Source: Trichobilharzia szidati (lineage: Eukaryota; Platyhelminthes; Trematoda; Strigeidida; Schistosomatidae). Taken from it: a stretch of 64,000 nt of DNA. The notes beneath the pieces were generated by a model. That model did no database searches and was not told the origin of the DNA. It worked only from the letters and a program-made list of their open reading frames with translations. Below, in pieces: positions 11,264 through 24,384 of this stretch. Where the stretch lies: NCBI GenBank assembly GCA_944472155.2, contig OX235271.1:43946633-44010632 (forward strand), in the 5' to 3' direction. Within the stretch, counting starts at the first letter, position 1. Each line of letters opens with the position of its first letter. A program made the position numbers and the translations under genes.

Positions 11264-12639
11264 GTTTCTTGGAAATAGTCTTATGCGTCATATCCTTTCA
11301 TGTCTGCTTATTTAATCACCCTAGAGATGCTTTAACTATCTCTTTCCCTAACATTATTCACTGCTGTTCACAGTGTTATTTAGCTTGCTAGGTTTTACCT
11401 CCTTATCTTGAACTAAGGCCGTTCAAATCGGTCTTATGACAACAACCATACAGTGGTGACTACAACAATGACTGCCTGAGAGAAATTACAAGAGACTATG
11501 TCTGAAACTTATTGACATATTTTGCTAGTAGACAGGTAGTTCAGTAGCTTGGGTACATAAGTTTACAAATTTGGGTGATGGTTCTAACTTTCATTCAGTA
11601 TACTCAAAGGTTGATTAGTTGGATAGTACCATAAGCGCTAAAACATCTAATGTGACAAAGACACGTAGATTATCTGGTTCACAAAACTAATACTGATAGT
11701 CACCCATTTGTAAATGTACCAAGTAAATCTTACACATTAACATAAACTGGTTTGTATGAGACTGACATGATATGCATAATCTGGTTCAAATTAAACTACA
11801 ATTAAAACATGAGAATTAAAGTGCTACGCAGATATTTAGATAGAAGGTGAGTATACTGGATATTATACTATATTATATCCTAAAAATTATCATTCCAGCC
11901 TAATTCGAGAACTAGGCAAATGACTGCAGCACACATTCGTAAAAATGATAATTACATAGTACTGAATCAAACCACAATCTTAGTGCAATCGCAAAAAGAA
12001 AAAATAAGCAAAACAATTCACACTATTCACAACAAAATATACCCGAGATAAAATGACTACTCCAGATATCCTTTCTCCAAAGATATTTCACAAAGTGAGC
12101 ATGCTCCGAATTGTAGAAAAAATATTATTAGTCCGCTCACATTCTAACCCCAGAGTACTTGACTCAACACCCCACAAGCGGAGGAGTACAGCCTAGAAGC
12201 GTCTAACACTTACAAGAAATCACGGTGTACTATTCCTTCATCAAACAAACGACAAACATTTGAGCGAACAACCTTTAACAATCAATTTATCGCCTGCCTT
12301 CATAATTCCAAATGCTTTTGTTTCAGCATAAAATAGCCAGTAAAGACAATCAGAATTAGATTAGAAAGTGTATTGTGGTACAAGTACAAGAAGGAATCAC
12401 AGTCAGTGAGTTTTGGTTGTCATTTAAAACCACAAAGAATGTACAGTCAATAAGAAAATGAGACACTCAACATGAAATACAGATTTCAAGAATGAATGTA
12501 GGCAGTGGTGTGAGAGACAGTGTAAATGAGACAGACAAATGAATACACAAACGGGATAATCTAAATGTGAATTTAGAGGTAACAAACAACAATAATAATC
12601 AAACCGAAACGATGCTGTGCTGCAAAAAACATATTACAA
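11264..12639. other. Intergenic, nothing recognised
   Basis: AT-rich sequence upstream of the DPY19-like gene. No coding exon, RNA gene or clear repeat family was recognised. Promoter elements of the DPY19-like gene would be expected here but cannot be pinpointed. Confidence 0.4.
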
Positions 12640-14090
12640 TTAATCTGTCTCTCTCTCTCTGTCTGGATTCAACATAGACCTTGGCACCGAAGTGCAGCAG
12701 TTCGAGTTGCCACGTTCCAAAGAGCACACAAAGGTAGACAAGAAAATGAGTGAAGAGAATCAATAGAGTTTTGACAAGTATAAGAGTGAAACAGAATGAG
12801 TAATGGTAGAAAGGAATATGAAAGGTTACAGAGACTGAATACATCTGCGCCATTGACAACGATTTTGAGCCATGTCACCTATTGTCTCCAGCCATTGATT
12901 CTTAGAGTCCCGAGGGTGGGCCCCAACCCGGAAGTCTGCATCTCCCTACCTGACCCAGTTTAACTGTCAAGGATTTCATGGATTGATGCCATGTTTTTGT
13001 TTGGCCACCACTTACCCTTTTCCAACCTGCACCTATATCAGCTAGTAATGCCCGTCGGGGGAGACGATGGTTAGGCATGCGCAGCACGTGGCCTAACCAT
13101 CTCAATCTATGTAACTTCATAGCCTCTTCGAGTGATTTTCCCTCTTTACCCAACACTCTACGCCTAACGTCAACATTACTTACCTTATTATACCACCTAA
13201 CGTGAGAAAGAGATCGTAAACATCTGTGGTCAAATCAGACAATCTCTTCATGTCTTCCGCTCTCAATGGCCACGTCTCACCGCCATAGAGAAGGACGGAG
13301 CGAACTGATGAGCAGTATACACGTCCCTTGGTTGACAGCCGGATGTCACGCCTACGCCAGAGACGGTGTAAGTTAGCGAAAGCAGCCCGAGATTTCTGGA
13401 TCCGTGCTGTGATTTCGTCACCAATCAATCCGTTGGTGCTGATACAACTTCCTAAATAGGTGAAGTGGTCAACATGTTCTACCACTTCACTCCCTATCAC
13501 TAAGCTTGGAGTTGACGTAGTCCAGTCCTGTAGCAGCATCTTACATTTCACAGGGGCGAATCGCATGCCAAACATACGAAGATTGCTGCTCAAGGTGTTC
13601 AGAAGAATCTGCATTTTGTCAGCGTCCTCTCCTAACAGGACTATGTCGTCTGCGTATTCTAAGTCTATAAGACTATTCCCTGGTAACAGGTCGATTCCTA
13701 AGTCGTTAAGTTCAGTTAAGGATACTTCCATTAGCATATCTATGATGAAGTTAAACAGAAAAGGGGAAAGTGGACATCCTTGACGGACGCCACTGGTTGT
13801 TATCAATTCAGATGACAATTCCCCATAAGCCCTTACACAGCTACGTGAGTTTGAGTAGAGTGCCTTGATTAGTGCAATGCACTTTCTTGGCACTCCCTTC
13901 ATAGTCAAACATTGCCATAGAACCTGTCGATCCACGGAGTCGAAGGCCGCCTTCAAGTCAAGAAATATGGCAATTGTTGGACGCCTAAAAGTGTGCCTAT
14001 GTTCTAGGATCTGTCGGAGAGTGAAGATATGATCTATGCACCCTCTACCTGGCCTTATTACAATGAATGAATGATTATCAGCTAAAAAGT
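12640..14090 (-). mobile_element. RTE-B LINE, longest copy with reverse transcriptase palm
   Basis: An open frame of 305 codons (14097-13180) carries reverse transcriptase motifs: FLDLKAAFDSVDRQVLW, SGVRQGCPLSPFLFNFIIDM, LEYADDIVLLGEDADKMQ and YLGSCIS. The YADD catalytic motif is intact. It continues with a frame break into RWLGHVLRM and the 3' UTR, ending TTGAATCC followed by a CAGAGAGA repeat. The 5' endonuclease is missing. No disabling stop lies inside the palm, so this is the best preserved copy. Confidence 0.88.
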
Positions 14091-14679
14091 AATTCATTCA
14101 CGTAGAAAGAAAGAAACAACGTGAACACAATGACAAGATTAAAAAGCGCTACGTTAATCTTCTACAACACATAAAAAGAAAGGTCACAAAGTCGTAAAAG
14201 GCCTGAAATAAACGTTGTCAGTGAAACAAAGGTGAAAACGGAGAATGTGGGATAAGGATTTAAAGTGTTAATCACCAATGTTTACGGAGTACTTGTTGAC
14301 CTTATTGTGGGTCGAGGTAAACTGGGCGGTTAGACGTACTTTTTCTGAATACAGAGACCAGGTTTTCTGGTATTGATTACTACCGCTTCAGCTACTGATA
14401 GAAGACGTAGTCGAGCTCGTCTAGATAGATTACCAGAAAACGGTAGATAACCGAGAACGCCTGCTGTGGTATTATTGAATGTCCAAGTGGACCAAGACCG
14501 CATTATTGACACATTTTTGGTTTCCCCTTTTCTCAACCATACAGGTACATGTTCACATGCGCACATAGATAAAGCCTTCTGAGTACGGCCTATGTAACTA
14601 GCTACACATTAGTTGAGTTCATAGATACACACTGGTGAGGCCATCGTTGGTAATTTATCCCTGGCTCGCTGTGTGACTT

Positions 14680-14800
14680 TGAAAATAATTTATGATGCCG
14701 GTAATTACCAATATGATTCGCAAAGAACGTGGAATTTGTTGTAAGTTGTATTGTGAATTACCGGTATCCTAAATTATTTTCAAAGTCACTTGGTCAATAC
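14680..14800. repeat. Inverted repeat beside a Penelope-like fragment
   Basis: GTGACTTTGAAAATAATTTA followed by a GCCGGTAATTAC block is mirrored by GTAATTACCGGTATCC and AAATTATTTTCAAAGTCAC about 40 bases later. Arms are roughly 35 bp with few mismatches. Confidence 0.65.
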
Positions 14801-15179
14801 AAAACACAACGGAATGAAAGGCATTAAAACGATTCGCTCTTAACCAAATCGAACCCTTCTAAGCACATATATTGGAACTGGAGAGATGTTTCTCAAAGAC
14901 TTTATGCAGCTCATGAACTTCCCCAGAACATGAAGGAATTATTTATTGACTATGTTGGTGAATTAACGGAAAGTTGAGAGAACAAAAACGGATATTACTA
15001 ACTAAAGGAATAGATACACAAACGACCGAAGCTAATTTTCCAGTTGACTACAACCGGTACGGTTTTAACTTTATCTTTACATGTTTAGATAAGACACAAC
15101 TAGAAGCTTTGTCTCGGTCTAAAATTGTGACAGGCGTAGTCAGGTTAGTCGTTTAGGGACTGACGTTCAATTTGAAAAC

Positions 15180-15960
15180 TTATTTCCCCAGACAAACGAC
15201 TTAATCCCTTCGTCTTAGTTTGAGCTAGAAAGCTTTAAAAGTACTCTAAGTGACTTCTGCTACCAGTTTAGGAAGAATAAACACCCTGTCAACAGCCTAC
15301 TTACGAAGAAACACCAAGATGCATTACTTGACCGCAAAATTAACAAAAATCTGATAATAACTAGACCTGATAAAGGATCTGGTACGGTAACCATGGATAG
15401 GAGTGATTATATAGATAAAATGAACCTTATTCTAAGTGACCAAGCAAAATTCCAGCAATTAAACCGTTGCAAAAACACAACTGAGGCCACCGAACGCCAA
15501 ATGACTAAGCTACTAAAACCATTAGTTCACAGAAATCTAATGCTTACGTCTACGCTTGAATTAAAACCATCAAACACACATACACACCAAAAGTTTACGG
15601 TTTGCCGAAAGTCCACAAGCATGGAGTACCATTGCGTCCTATTCTAGATATGTGTCAATCCCAATACCATTATACAGCAAAGTGGCTAATAAAAGTATTC
15701 GAACCTCTACATCGTGAACTTATGAGGTTCAGAGTAAAGGATGTATTCAGCTTTGTAGAAACTGTCACAAGCTTGAATGTAGATGGAAAGAAAATGATGT
15801 CGCTGGATGCAGCATCATTACTTACCAACGTCACATTGCTCGTAACAGTTAATTACATATGTGAACAAATGACAAAACGAAAGATAGATATAGGAATCCC
15901 ACCTGAAAAGGCCAAGGAATTACTGCTGAATGTCCCGTAAATTTACGGGAGAATTTGCAG
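15180..15960 (+). mobile_element. Penelope-like reverse transcriptase N-terminal fragment
   Basis: Plus-strand frames read LIITRPDKGSGTV, DYIDKMNLIL, then after a frameshift LPKVHKHGVPLRPIL, AKWLIKVFEPL and KMMSLDAASLLTNV. This is the conserved N-terminal half of Penelope-like reverse transcriptase. There is at least one frameshift near 15,600 and a stop at 15,938. Confidence 0.82.
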
Positions 15961-16199
15961 CAGAATCGGTGTAACTAGTTCGCCAGCTTGAGGAACTAAT
16001 ATGGCAGAATAAGGATGACTTTATGGAGAAAAATATGATGAAAAAATACCAAGCGATACAAGAATAAAACGTCAAGGCCACAGTAAAACTCATTCTCGCG
16101 TACCGAATACGTTTGTAATTACCGGTTTTCAACCTGGATTCTCTTATTCTGTTGTTATTGATCATTGTAAATGAAAACTCAGTTTACAAGAATCTTAGG

Positions 16200-17190
16200 T
16201 CATTTTTAAAAAAACATGGCTCTAAACATCTGAGTACATTCTGAATATCATTAGACAATACTAGTATAAGTTCACTGTACCAACAAATGTGGGCGGAGTT
16301 GGTAGATATCATATTTCACATTTTAGAAGAGTGCACCGTAGACTTAAGATATAAATATGCGCTTGGAAGACTGACTTTCGAAAAAATTTCTTTCGCTTTG
16401 TTCTAGCAGACATGAGTATTTCATCAGGTAATGACATTCAGATTAAATTCATTACATGGTGAATTCCTCTTGTTATCTGGAAGAGACGTCTTACATGTTC
16501 GCATATTACTGTCAAAAATACTGGGGTAGTTCACACTGATAAGGTGTGATGCTCAGGCAAATAACTCATCTCATACAGATGCTGGACTGCTTGAGGAACA
16601 TTCTGTGTTTGGTGAGTGGTCAGTAATTTCAGTAACAGTAATAATAAACAAGTGTACTTAATTTACATATCTTTATATCCCTATATTTTTAAGTTTTCAG
16701 CATGCATGAAACACATTATCTGAGCATAACTACGGACTGGTATTCACATATACGAGTATCTATAAGCCATTTACTCTGTAAGAATGCGAAATAGCATGGA
16801 AGAGTATGCATAAAGATAAATCATATTGGAAAGTATGGGTATAGAGGAAAATATTGGGTGAAATGATTAGCAATGCATCATACTTGGCGTTGTGGTTTCA
16901 ACATTTTAGGTACACCAGTCATATTAAAAAATGTGACGGTAGTAAAATAGAATGCTCTTAGTTCTGCACAACCAAGCCAGAAAGTAGGAGTTAAAAATGA
17001 TGGGAGAGTGAACTTACATAAAAAAGAACTGGACAAGATTCATTGTGTCATATGCAGAATCCTAAGTAAAATGTTGACCGAAATACACCAATGATAGTTA
17101 AGTTTGGCATGACGCAATGAAAGGGACCTCTCACTTAGTTGATTTCAGCATTTTGGAGTAGTTTTCCAATGAAATAAGACGGCACACCAG
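16200..17190. other. Intergenic, nothing recognised
   Basis: No convincing exon, repeat or RNA gene. Short open frames only. Confidence 0.4.
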
Positions 17191-17219
17191 TTGGTTCTAC
17201 AACTTTATCTTTTTATTAC

Positions 17220-18520
17220 GTATTCAATTAAGGTTTTTAAAGGCGTCTTTTTGAGCTAGTTTACCAAGCCCTTACTTATCAAATACGTCGTGCATTATGT
17301 GAACCACCCTGGATTTATCACAGTACCGTCCAAAGGCATCATCTATGTAAATGTACTTTCAAGTATAATCCGTTGAACTAACCTATTACTTTCCGGAAAA
17401 AGGCAAATGTGAAAGCAAGTTCTGCAGAGAAATATTCCGATAAATTGCTAGTGCTGGTGAGAAGATAGGGAAGCATTAGATTAGCCCTGCATGACTCCAT
17501 TTGGCAACCTGTTCCTTCGAATAATACTTCATACACGTGGGATCTAAACAAACTGTCGATAAATACGATTCTAGATATTTTGTAAGTACTGGAGTTATTC
17601 TAAATCAAATTCATCCTGTTAGTTAAGTGTTCATAATCAACTTCATGGAAAACTCTTGAAATGTCACAGTAAATAATTGCAATATTTCCACGTGAGTAAA
17701 ATGCTATACTCTGTCCTCACACAGAAGTCTTTGATCTTCCGAAATAGCAGTTTTTCAGAAGCTCAGGTTGCTATCATTTATGAACTGAAGATAATTTTTC
17801 TGGCCTCCAAATATGAGTAATTTATTCAGCCCATAAAATAGTGAGTTTTTGGTAAACCTCAGTATTCTCTCGACTACATGTAAAAATCTCTTCTTTAAAA
17901 AATTTCATTGGTCTATGTACTTGCAATTGGTCTGAGATCGCAATTCTCGTAACACATAGCTTTACCTTAATATAATTTGTAGGCTGTTAAAAGAGCCTAT
18001 AGGAACGAATGAACATCCTTGGGATATGGGACCTTTTCTACCGTGAGAAACCACTAACACTACTTACTCTTGACTAAATGTTGCCCACGGAAACCGCTAC
18101 CGACTTATCTAAACGTGTACAAAACCAGTTAGTTACGCTGCTTGAACGTTCTGGAGCTCAGTTGTGATAGGATTTAATTAGAAATAACGCTTTTAGAGCC
18201 TCTACAACACAGTATTCTATGGCCACACATATGATGTCAGCAATTAAGGCTGTCAGAAGGGTGGAACGAGAAACCAAGTAGGAGCCATTTCTTCTTCATG
18301 ATTTGTGAGGCTTTCTCTACCCGCTGAAAGATGAATGCCCTTCCATTTGTTTCAGAAGGTATTCCCCGATTCACTTGCCCTCTGCCGTGCTTTCGGAAGT
18401 AGTTTCATAAACAATACACCGAATATAACAGGTTGTAAGTCTGTAATTTGAGTAGTCGTTTTGGCAGAAAAGTCGGTTCCTAAATGCTCACGATTGTTGC
18501 ATGGCCATTCATCCCGCTAG
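17220..18520 (-). pseudogene. Decayed non-LTR retrotransposon (CR1/Jockey-like)
   Basis: Reading the minus strand through many stops gives a degraded LINE reverse transcriptase. It contains a LRPIA motif and a LLCEDRV region. It then has IIYCDISRVFHEVDYEHL (like the YFDFAKAFDKV motif), LPNGVMQG and TYIDDAFG. The order and spacing fit a CR1- or Jockey-type LINE. It is far more mutated than the RTE copies, implying an older insertion. Confidence 0.5.
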
Positions 18521-18529
18521 ACCTTAACT

Positions 18530-18640
18530 TTGGCCACACTACTTGCTGACCACTAAGTCTGGTCCACCCAACCTGGTGGTCAAGCTTCTCTCAGCACCGC
18601 CCTAACTAAAAAGGGGAATATGACCCTTACGGCTATTCGA
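18530..18640 (+). repeat. Short LINE-related repeat
   Basis: It resembles the block at 25,017-25,060 (CTTGACGTGGTGGTCGGGCTTG): here GCTGACCAC and CCAACCTGGTGGTCAAGCTT. No coding content. Confidence 0.35.
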
Positions 18641-19555
18641 AGATGTATTCAGTAACAGTGGTATGAAGACAGTACAGTGATATACAATCACACCACAACG
18701 CAAAGCCTCCGTGCTCTTGTTTCTCGCAAAACCTTGGTGTCTGTAATCTTATTCAGTCAGCAGAGATAAACATACTGACCAGTGAAAGCGAAACGTCTGA
18801 GATTCAGTTGAATTGACAAACTTCTCTGTTCCACTACACATCCAATACTTTAGATTTGTATGTAATAAGCCATCTGATGGTTCGTTGGTTTTTACGATGA
18901 TAGCTGGGAGTGTGGACAGCAACTGCATGACGGAAGATATAATTTATAGTTATGGCATCATAACTCAATTCGTCTGTCATGAAGTTATGACTGATGGATG
19001 CGCCAACGTATTGACCCGATTAAAAAAATTTTAAGTGATTTGTTTCGGAGGATCATCAAGGTTATGCAATCAGCAGGTGTTGATCATCTGATGATGGCTT
19101 AAATTTCCTTTGATGTGTATAAGATTTATGTACTCTGTCTACATAGATAGGAATAAACATATATTATATTATGTATTACAACCAAACCAAGTTCGAAGGA
19201 TTTTGTTACAGATACCTCACGAATAACCTTGTGGAGAGACCGACTTGCAGTCCTCAACCAAAAACAAACTGTTCCAAACAGAATTATATTGATGACAGAC
19301 TGCTGGAGAACTGCAAAATCATTGCCCTATTAAGTAAAATTTGTCAGATAAACATGGCACAAACCTTCAAATATGCACCCAAACACCAAGAATACAGTGA
19401 CTGGACCTAAAAATTGCTTGCAGACAACAAAAATGTGCGTTTAAACAAAAAAGTAGAACAGCCCAATGAATAGCAAACGGCCTAATCCACTCAGGATGCC
19501 AGATGGCACGTTAAGTACAACTTTAGTGTATAAGGTCGCAATAATATACGTAACA
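18641..19555. other. Intergenic, nothing recognised
   Basis: Two short open frames (18813-19034 and 19171-19410) show no family signature or splice context. No repeat family was recognised. Confidence 0.4.
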
Positions 19556-19559
19556 TTAT

Positions 19560-20440
19560 TACTACCTTTAGTTTCAAGTGGAACATAAGAATCTCGCAGA
19601 AAAGTGGTTTCATCTTATTGCCAACAGTCTTCTATTCAACTTCACGATTGCTGATCAACCTTTGTTTCATCCTCATACAATCCTTCTCATGTCGCACTCG
19701 GATGCTGAGCGTGTTTCTCGCTGAGGTTCTACTCGACGGAATGAAAAGTGATATAGCTCGATGGCCCGCTTTAGTGTGTGTTTGATCCATCTCCGATTCC
19801 TAGTCAATATTTGCTGTGTAGTCGGTTTTGCCTAAATTTCTACTAGAGTTCCTTAATACTCGTTCTTTCCGGCCAGCCCCCTCACCTGCAGTATGGAGCT
19901 GGAGCAGCTTGTTGTTCGTGTGAGTCTGAAGCCTGAATTTTGTGAATTAGAACCACATAAGTAGAGTGAGTGTTGGTGATTAGGAGTTTTTCCCTTGCAC
20001 TAGATTCTGTAGATCTCCACACTGATTTCACAATAATGAACGCCCATAGTGTCTTAACCAACTTAGCTGGCTTGATGTTCTCACATGTGCCGCCTGCACC
20101 TGAAGCTATGCCTCTCAGGTCACTTAAGTGTGGCAGACGGCCTCCTATAAACTTTGATGTCGATAGTGATGAGTACTTGTAGCTGTGGATTGTTTCTCTT
20201 CTTCACCCCTATCTTCTCCGTGTTCACTTGAAATCCCGTCTTCGCTGCCTGCTTCTTCCGTCAACCTGTTGATCTTTGCCCGTAGATCTTCGAGTTTGTG
20301 CGACATTTAACATAAATAATCCACAAAGTTAAGGTCTCTCAGGGTCTTCTCGACGGTCCAACATCTATTTGTTTTCTCATTCTCTTCGGTCTGCCTAGTG
20401 ATTCAGTCTACCATAGTTTGGAATGTCATCGGTGATAGTG
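19560..20440 (-). mobile_element. RTE-A LINE fragment, copy 2
   Basis: A minus-strand RTE-A region with many breaks, starting near ATGACATTCCAAACTATGG (20440) and running to a tail near 19560. The part 20168-20440 is almost identical, in reverse, to 22603-22880 and shares its stop codons. Confidence 0.75.
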
Positions 20441-20650
20441 TAGAGCCATTATATTAACTCCAGCTGTACGCTTACAAAACTAATTCATGTACGCTTGTTA
20501 TACGCTTACGGAAACTAATTTCGAGTATTTTTGTGGAATATCTGCCATTGTATTATTGCACGTTGCTTTTGGTTTGTTATATATATATATATATTATGCG
20601 GTTGCGCACTTTTGCGTTCCCCCCGCGCTTGTTGCATACTTATACTATGC

Positions 20651-20842
20651 GCGTCGGTGGCACAGTGGTTAGGACTCTCGCCGACCATGCACATGGTCCG
20701 GGGTTCGAACCCCTGCCGGCGCACACCCGATATCTATGGTATGCCTGAATTTGGGCAACCGATATCCATGCTGAAAGTTCCACACTTGTACTGAAAATAC
20801 GGTGTGGAAATCAAGCTGTAAATAAAAAAAAAAAAAAAAAAA
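20651..20842 (+). mobile_element. tRNA-headed SINE with poly(A) tail
   Basis: The head (20651-20722) has a 7-bp acceptor stem with one wobble (GCGTCGG/CCGGCGC), box A (TGGCACAGTGGTTAGG) and a perfect box B stem (GGGGTTCGAACCCC). It is followed by about 95 bp of body and a run of A. The anticodon arm is not canonical. The 3' body CATGCTGAAAGTTCCACACTTG resembles 10279-10340. Confidence 0.72.
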
Positions 20843-21166
20843 TGTAATGGAAACATTTCACGCCAGGCTTGATGACGCACTGAGGAAATAATAACGGATT
20901 ACGACTATGATGTATTCCACACAAGTATTACTACGTTGCCTATCAATTTCGTTAACTATGCAATGTCCTCAAAATGATAAATAAGAGAGATACAGGTAGT
21001 CGATATAAGTGCATATATTTACAAAAGAACAACAGTCAAACAGTACATATTCACATTAAAAAATGTTTATAACAATTCAGTGGAAAGAAATCACAGTTGC
21101 AGATTTTTTATGGCTACATCATAGTTCGATTAAAGTTCACTAATCGTTTTATCCACAGTATGTAGA

Positions 21167-21455
21167 TCAGTTTTCCTCAGGTGATAGTGACACTGGACCT
21201 GTCTTTACAGCTTTCAGCACCACCCGATCCTTCAGAAGAAACTGGTTATGATCTTTCTCTGCAAAGGTCGAGATTGTATTCCTTCGACCACCTCCGGCAG
21301 CACTGAGAAATATCTAAGGATATATACATATCAGGTGAATTAATCTTACCTCAGGTGAACAATTCTTTATCTTAGCCACAATGAATATGTGAACAAGGGA
21401 GGGAACAATAGTAGAATCGGTAAGATTAGTCCATATATTCCACAGCAGATTTGAA
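21167..21455 (-). CDS. Possible 3' end of an unidentified gene, two exons around a 36-nt intron
   Basis: The last 49 codons (21313-21167, stop TGA) follow an acceptor CCTTAG. The frame continues upstream in 21350 and beyond after removing a 36-nt GTAAGA...TTAG intron. The protein reads ...LVHIFIVAKIKNCSPE then IFLSAAGGGRRNTISTFAEK and ends SLSPEEN. The 36-nt intron is the size of short schistosome introns. It carries the only in-frame stop between the two parts. I do not recognise the family. The 5' limit is uncertain: an in-frame TGA lies just upstream near 21460 and no convincing acceptor follows it. It could be a gene remnant. Confidence 0.35.
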
Positions 21456-22519
21456 GAATTATAGAACTTCCGATTTATCTTTCACAGTTTGTCTTCTGCA
21501 AAATGCATATATTACACAACTGCCTCTCCTATCCGTCCGTTACAACAAGCTGAAAAAGACAATCTTCAAACTTTATGCCTCTTTGATTAAGTTACAGAAT
21601 AATATTGTTTTTGTTAATGGATCCAATGCATATCATATCTGTGAAATTTATACATATGTTAACTTGTCCCATTAAGCTGAAAAATGTAATGTTTATGCGA
21701 TTTTATTATTATCATTTCAGGCCCGCCTCAGTAACGTGTTCTACGTATTAGCCGCAGCGTTTACGCAAAGGAAAATCTACTAATCACAATGTGCATAAGT
21801 AACCTTGAAGTGCTCAGCCTCTCCATAAGTCGTGTATGCCGCAATCCATTGCCTTAACAATACATCTTCTCGAGTTTTCACTTGTGCTTCTTAATATAGT
21901 GTTGTTCGTTTTTGACCGTGTACAACGTTAGCACATAGTAGAACATAAAAACGTGGTTGTTCTGTAGTATGTGGCGGCCGAAAAACATATCAAATTATAT
22001 GTTTACCGAAAAATAAGGAATCCAATGAAAATCGCGGTTGTTATGTGAGACTGAAAAGGACTCAACCTTGGACCGCGCGCAACGGACGAAACTGCTCCAA
22101 TACTACGAAGTGTTCCAAACTCTCCATCACACCTGATAATATACCTTCAAATACTAAAGTTGTGCTCTGCACATTATTTTAAAATTTCACATAGACCATT
22201 TGTAGTTCATCTTCGACAATTGCGTATATTTTTTGTTTCAGTGCGCATTTTTGTTAACTGTGAGGCATTTTTGCGTTAAACTATTGTGGTCTTGGTATTT
22301 GGACTCCGAAAAATTCAAAATGTAAGTTCGGTATTGTTATTACCTTGTGTACTTTATTAGAAAGAGCAGAAATCATTGGGGTATCTTCAACAGTTTCTTT
22401 TTGAATAAGAATCTGCTGGGGTCAGTTCTATTTTGGGTTTCGGGTTGAAGATTGAGAGCGTATATCTTCCTTGAAAGTGCACTAACTGTAACACCCTTAT
22501 CAATCTCATTCGACAGCCA

Positions 22520-23510
22520 TGTGATAATACCACATGTCAAGTGATTCTAAATAAAAGACTAGATGAAGACTTTGAACTGAATTCAGGAGTAAGACAGGGC
22601 TGCCTAACATCACTGATGACATTCCAAACTATGGTAGACTGAATCACTAGGCAGACCGAAGAGAATGAGAAAACAAATAGATGTTGGACCGTCGAGAAGA
22701 CCCTGAGAGACCTTAACTTTGTGGATTATTTATGTTAAATGTCGCACAAACTCGAAGATCTACGGGCAAAGATCAACAGGTTGACGGAAGAAGCAGGCAG
22801 CGAAGACGGGATTTCAAGTGAACACGGAGAAGATAGGGGTGAAGAAGAGAAACAACCCACAGCTACAAGTACTCATCACTGTCAACGGGAAAAATCTAAA
22901 GGAAGTCACCTTTTTCACTTACTTACTTAGTCATCATCGTTACAACCGCAGATGACATGGATAAGGAAGTCAAAGCAGGGATCAAAAAGACGAGGTAGAC
23001 CTTCATCACTCTGAAATCAGTTTGGAAATCTACTGCACTTAGCATAAACAACGAAATCCGGATTTTCAACACCGATGTTAAGTCAGTTCTTCTTTACAGG
23101 TAAGAAAATTGGCCTCTCAAAAAAGCATTTCCAACAGGCCACCACAATTATGTCAACATCTGTTTTCTCTGGCTTCATACAGAAGATCAGATAGCTGACC
23201 AGAAAGAATCAGTGACAAAGAACTCTGGGAATGGACTAACAACGAACCTACTGCTCGACAAACGTGCAGAAGGAAATGGAGATGGTTCAAACACACGCTG
23301 AGGAGACCTCTGAATGATATCGCGCACCAAGCCCTCGAGTGAGACCTGAGTGAGAAAGGGCAAGTTGGGTGTCCTAGGATGACCTGAAAGATTTCATGTG
23401 GGGAGGATATGATAACCTATGGGCAGTTGTGGAGCCAGCTAACGAGGAGTGTGGAGAACAGGAGAAAATAGGGATATGGTGTCCCACTAAGAACTAAGAA
23501 TAATGATACA
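22520..23510 (+). mobile_element. RTE-A LINE fragment, copy 3
   Basis: A plus-strand RTE-A C-terminal region. GVRQGCL-like sequence is at 22590, the MSHKLEDLRAKINRLTEEAG segment is at 22739, and the tail domain is near 23250-23490. Several stops interrupt the frame. Confidence 0.8.
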
Positions 23511-24380
23511 TACATGCCTCATATTCCTGGTTTATAGCTAGTGCAAAGCAAATAATTCTGTATCTTTCGTTTCGCTACCCCATGAAACGCTCATTTGATT
23601 GACTGTCCTAGCCCTCTAGCGTTCAGCAGCTAAATGTACTAAATCGTTTCGAAACGTCAGCTAGCTGACTCATTTCCAATGACAAGTAATAAATTTACTT
23701 ACTTATCTATTTCATTTGGCTTCCTATTAGTGATGAATGCTGTGGCTAATAATTCTGGGGAATTACCCACCACTACAGTTGATATTCAATAAGAATAAAC
23801 AAAATTAACAGTTTGAAATTAGTACATAAAATATTTCTAGAAATGTTCAGATATAGTTGAGTGCTATGAACACCATAGTAATCTGTTGGATTAGATCATA
23901 TTTTTCGGATAAATCGACTGTATAGACCTGGTAAAAGACAAATCAGATTTTCTACTTTCCTGTAATATATTTATCTGTGTTTGGTTTTAGAAGATAGCTA
24001 TATTTTTTCACCGCTTAAAAGAAACTTTCACATAATATGTTGAACAAAACAGCGATTTTAAAGTTTACTTGTTTTATTTTGCCACTTTCAGTTTAAGTAC
24101 TGTCCTATTTTCTTATTGTTGCACTGCTAACCTCGTTAGTAAATAAGAATCCGCTTTAAGTATTCGCTGAATTATCAGTTCAGGTTTCTCTCTTAACACT
24201 TTACAGATTCCTGTGCTCATTGAGTAAACTGCCACCATCATTCAGAAGTTATAGCCTTCTGCAGACTCCGTGTCAGTACTAGATAAATACGTAACAGCGA
24301 TTGCTGTATCACAGTAAGCTAATCTGCGTTAGTTCAGGATGAAAGAGTTTTGATATGCCCAATCGATTTCAACTGTTGCT
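23511..24380. other. Intergenic, nothing recognised
   Basis: AT-rich sequence with no coding or repeat signature that I can name. Confidence 0.4.
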
Positions 24381-24384
24381 GCTG

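Noticed and set aside
18813..19410. Two short plus-strand open frames as secreted proteins
   Set aside because: No signal peptide pattern, no splice context and no recognisable motif.
20651..20722. Functional tRNA gene
   Set aside because: The anticodon stem-loop has the wrong geometry (a longer palindrome GACCATG/CATGGTC), and a SINE body and poly(A) follow.
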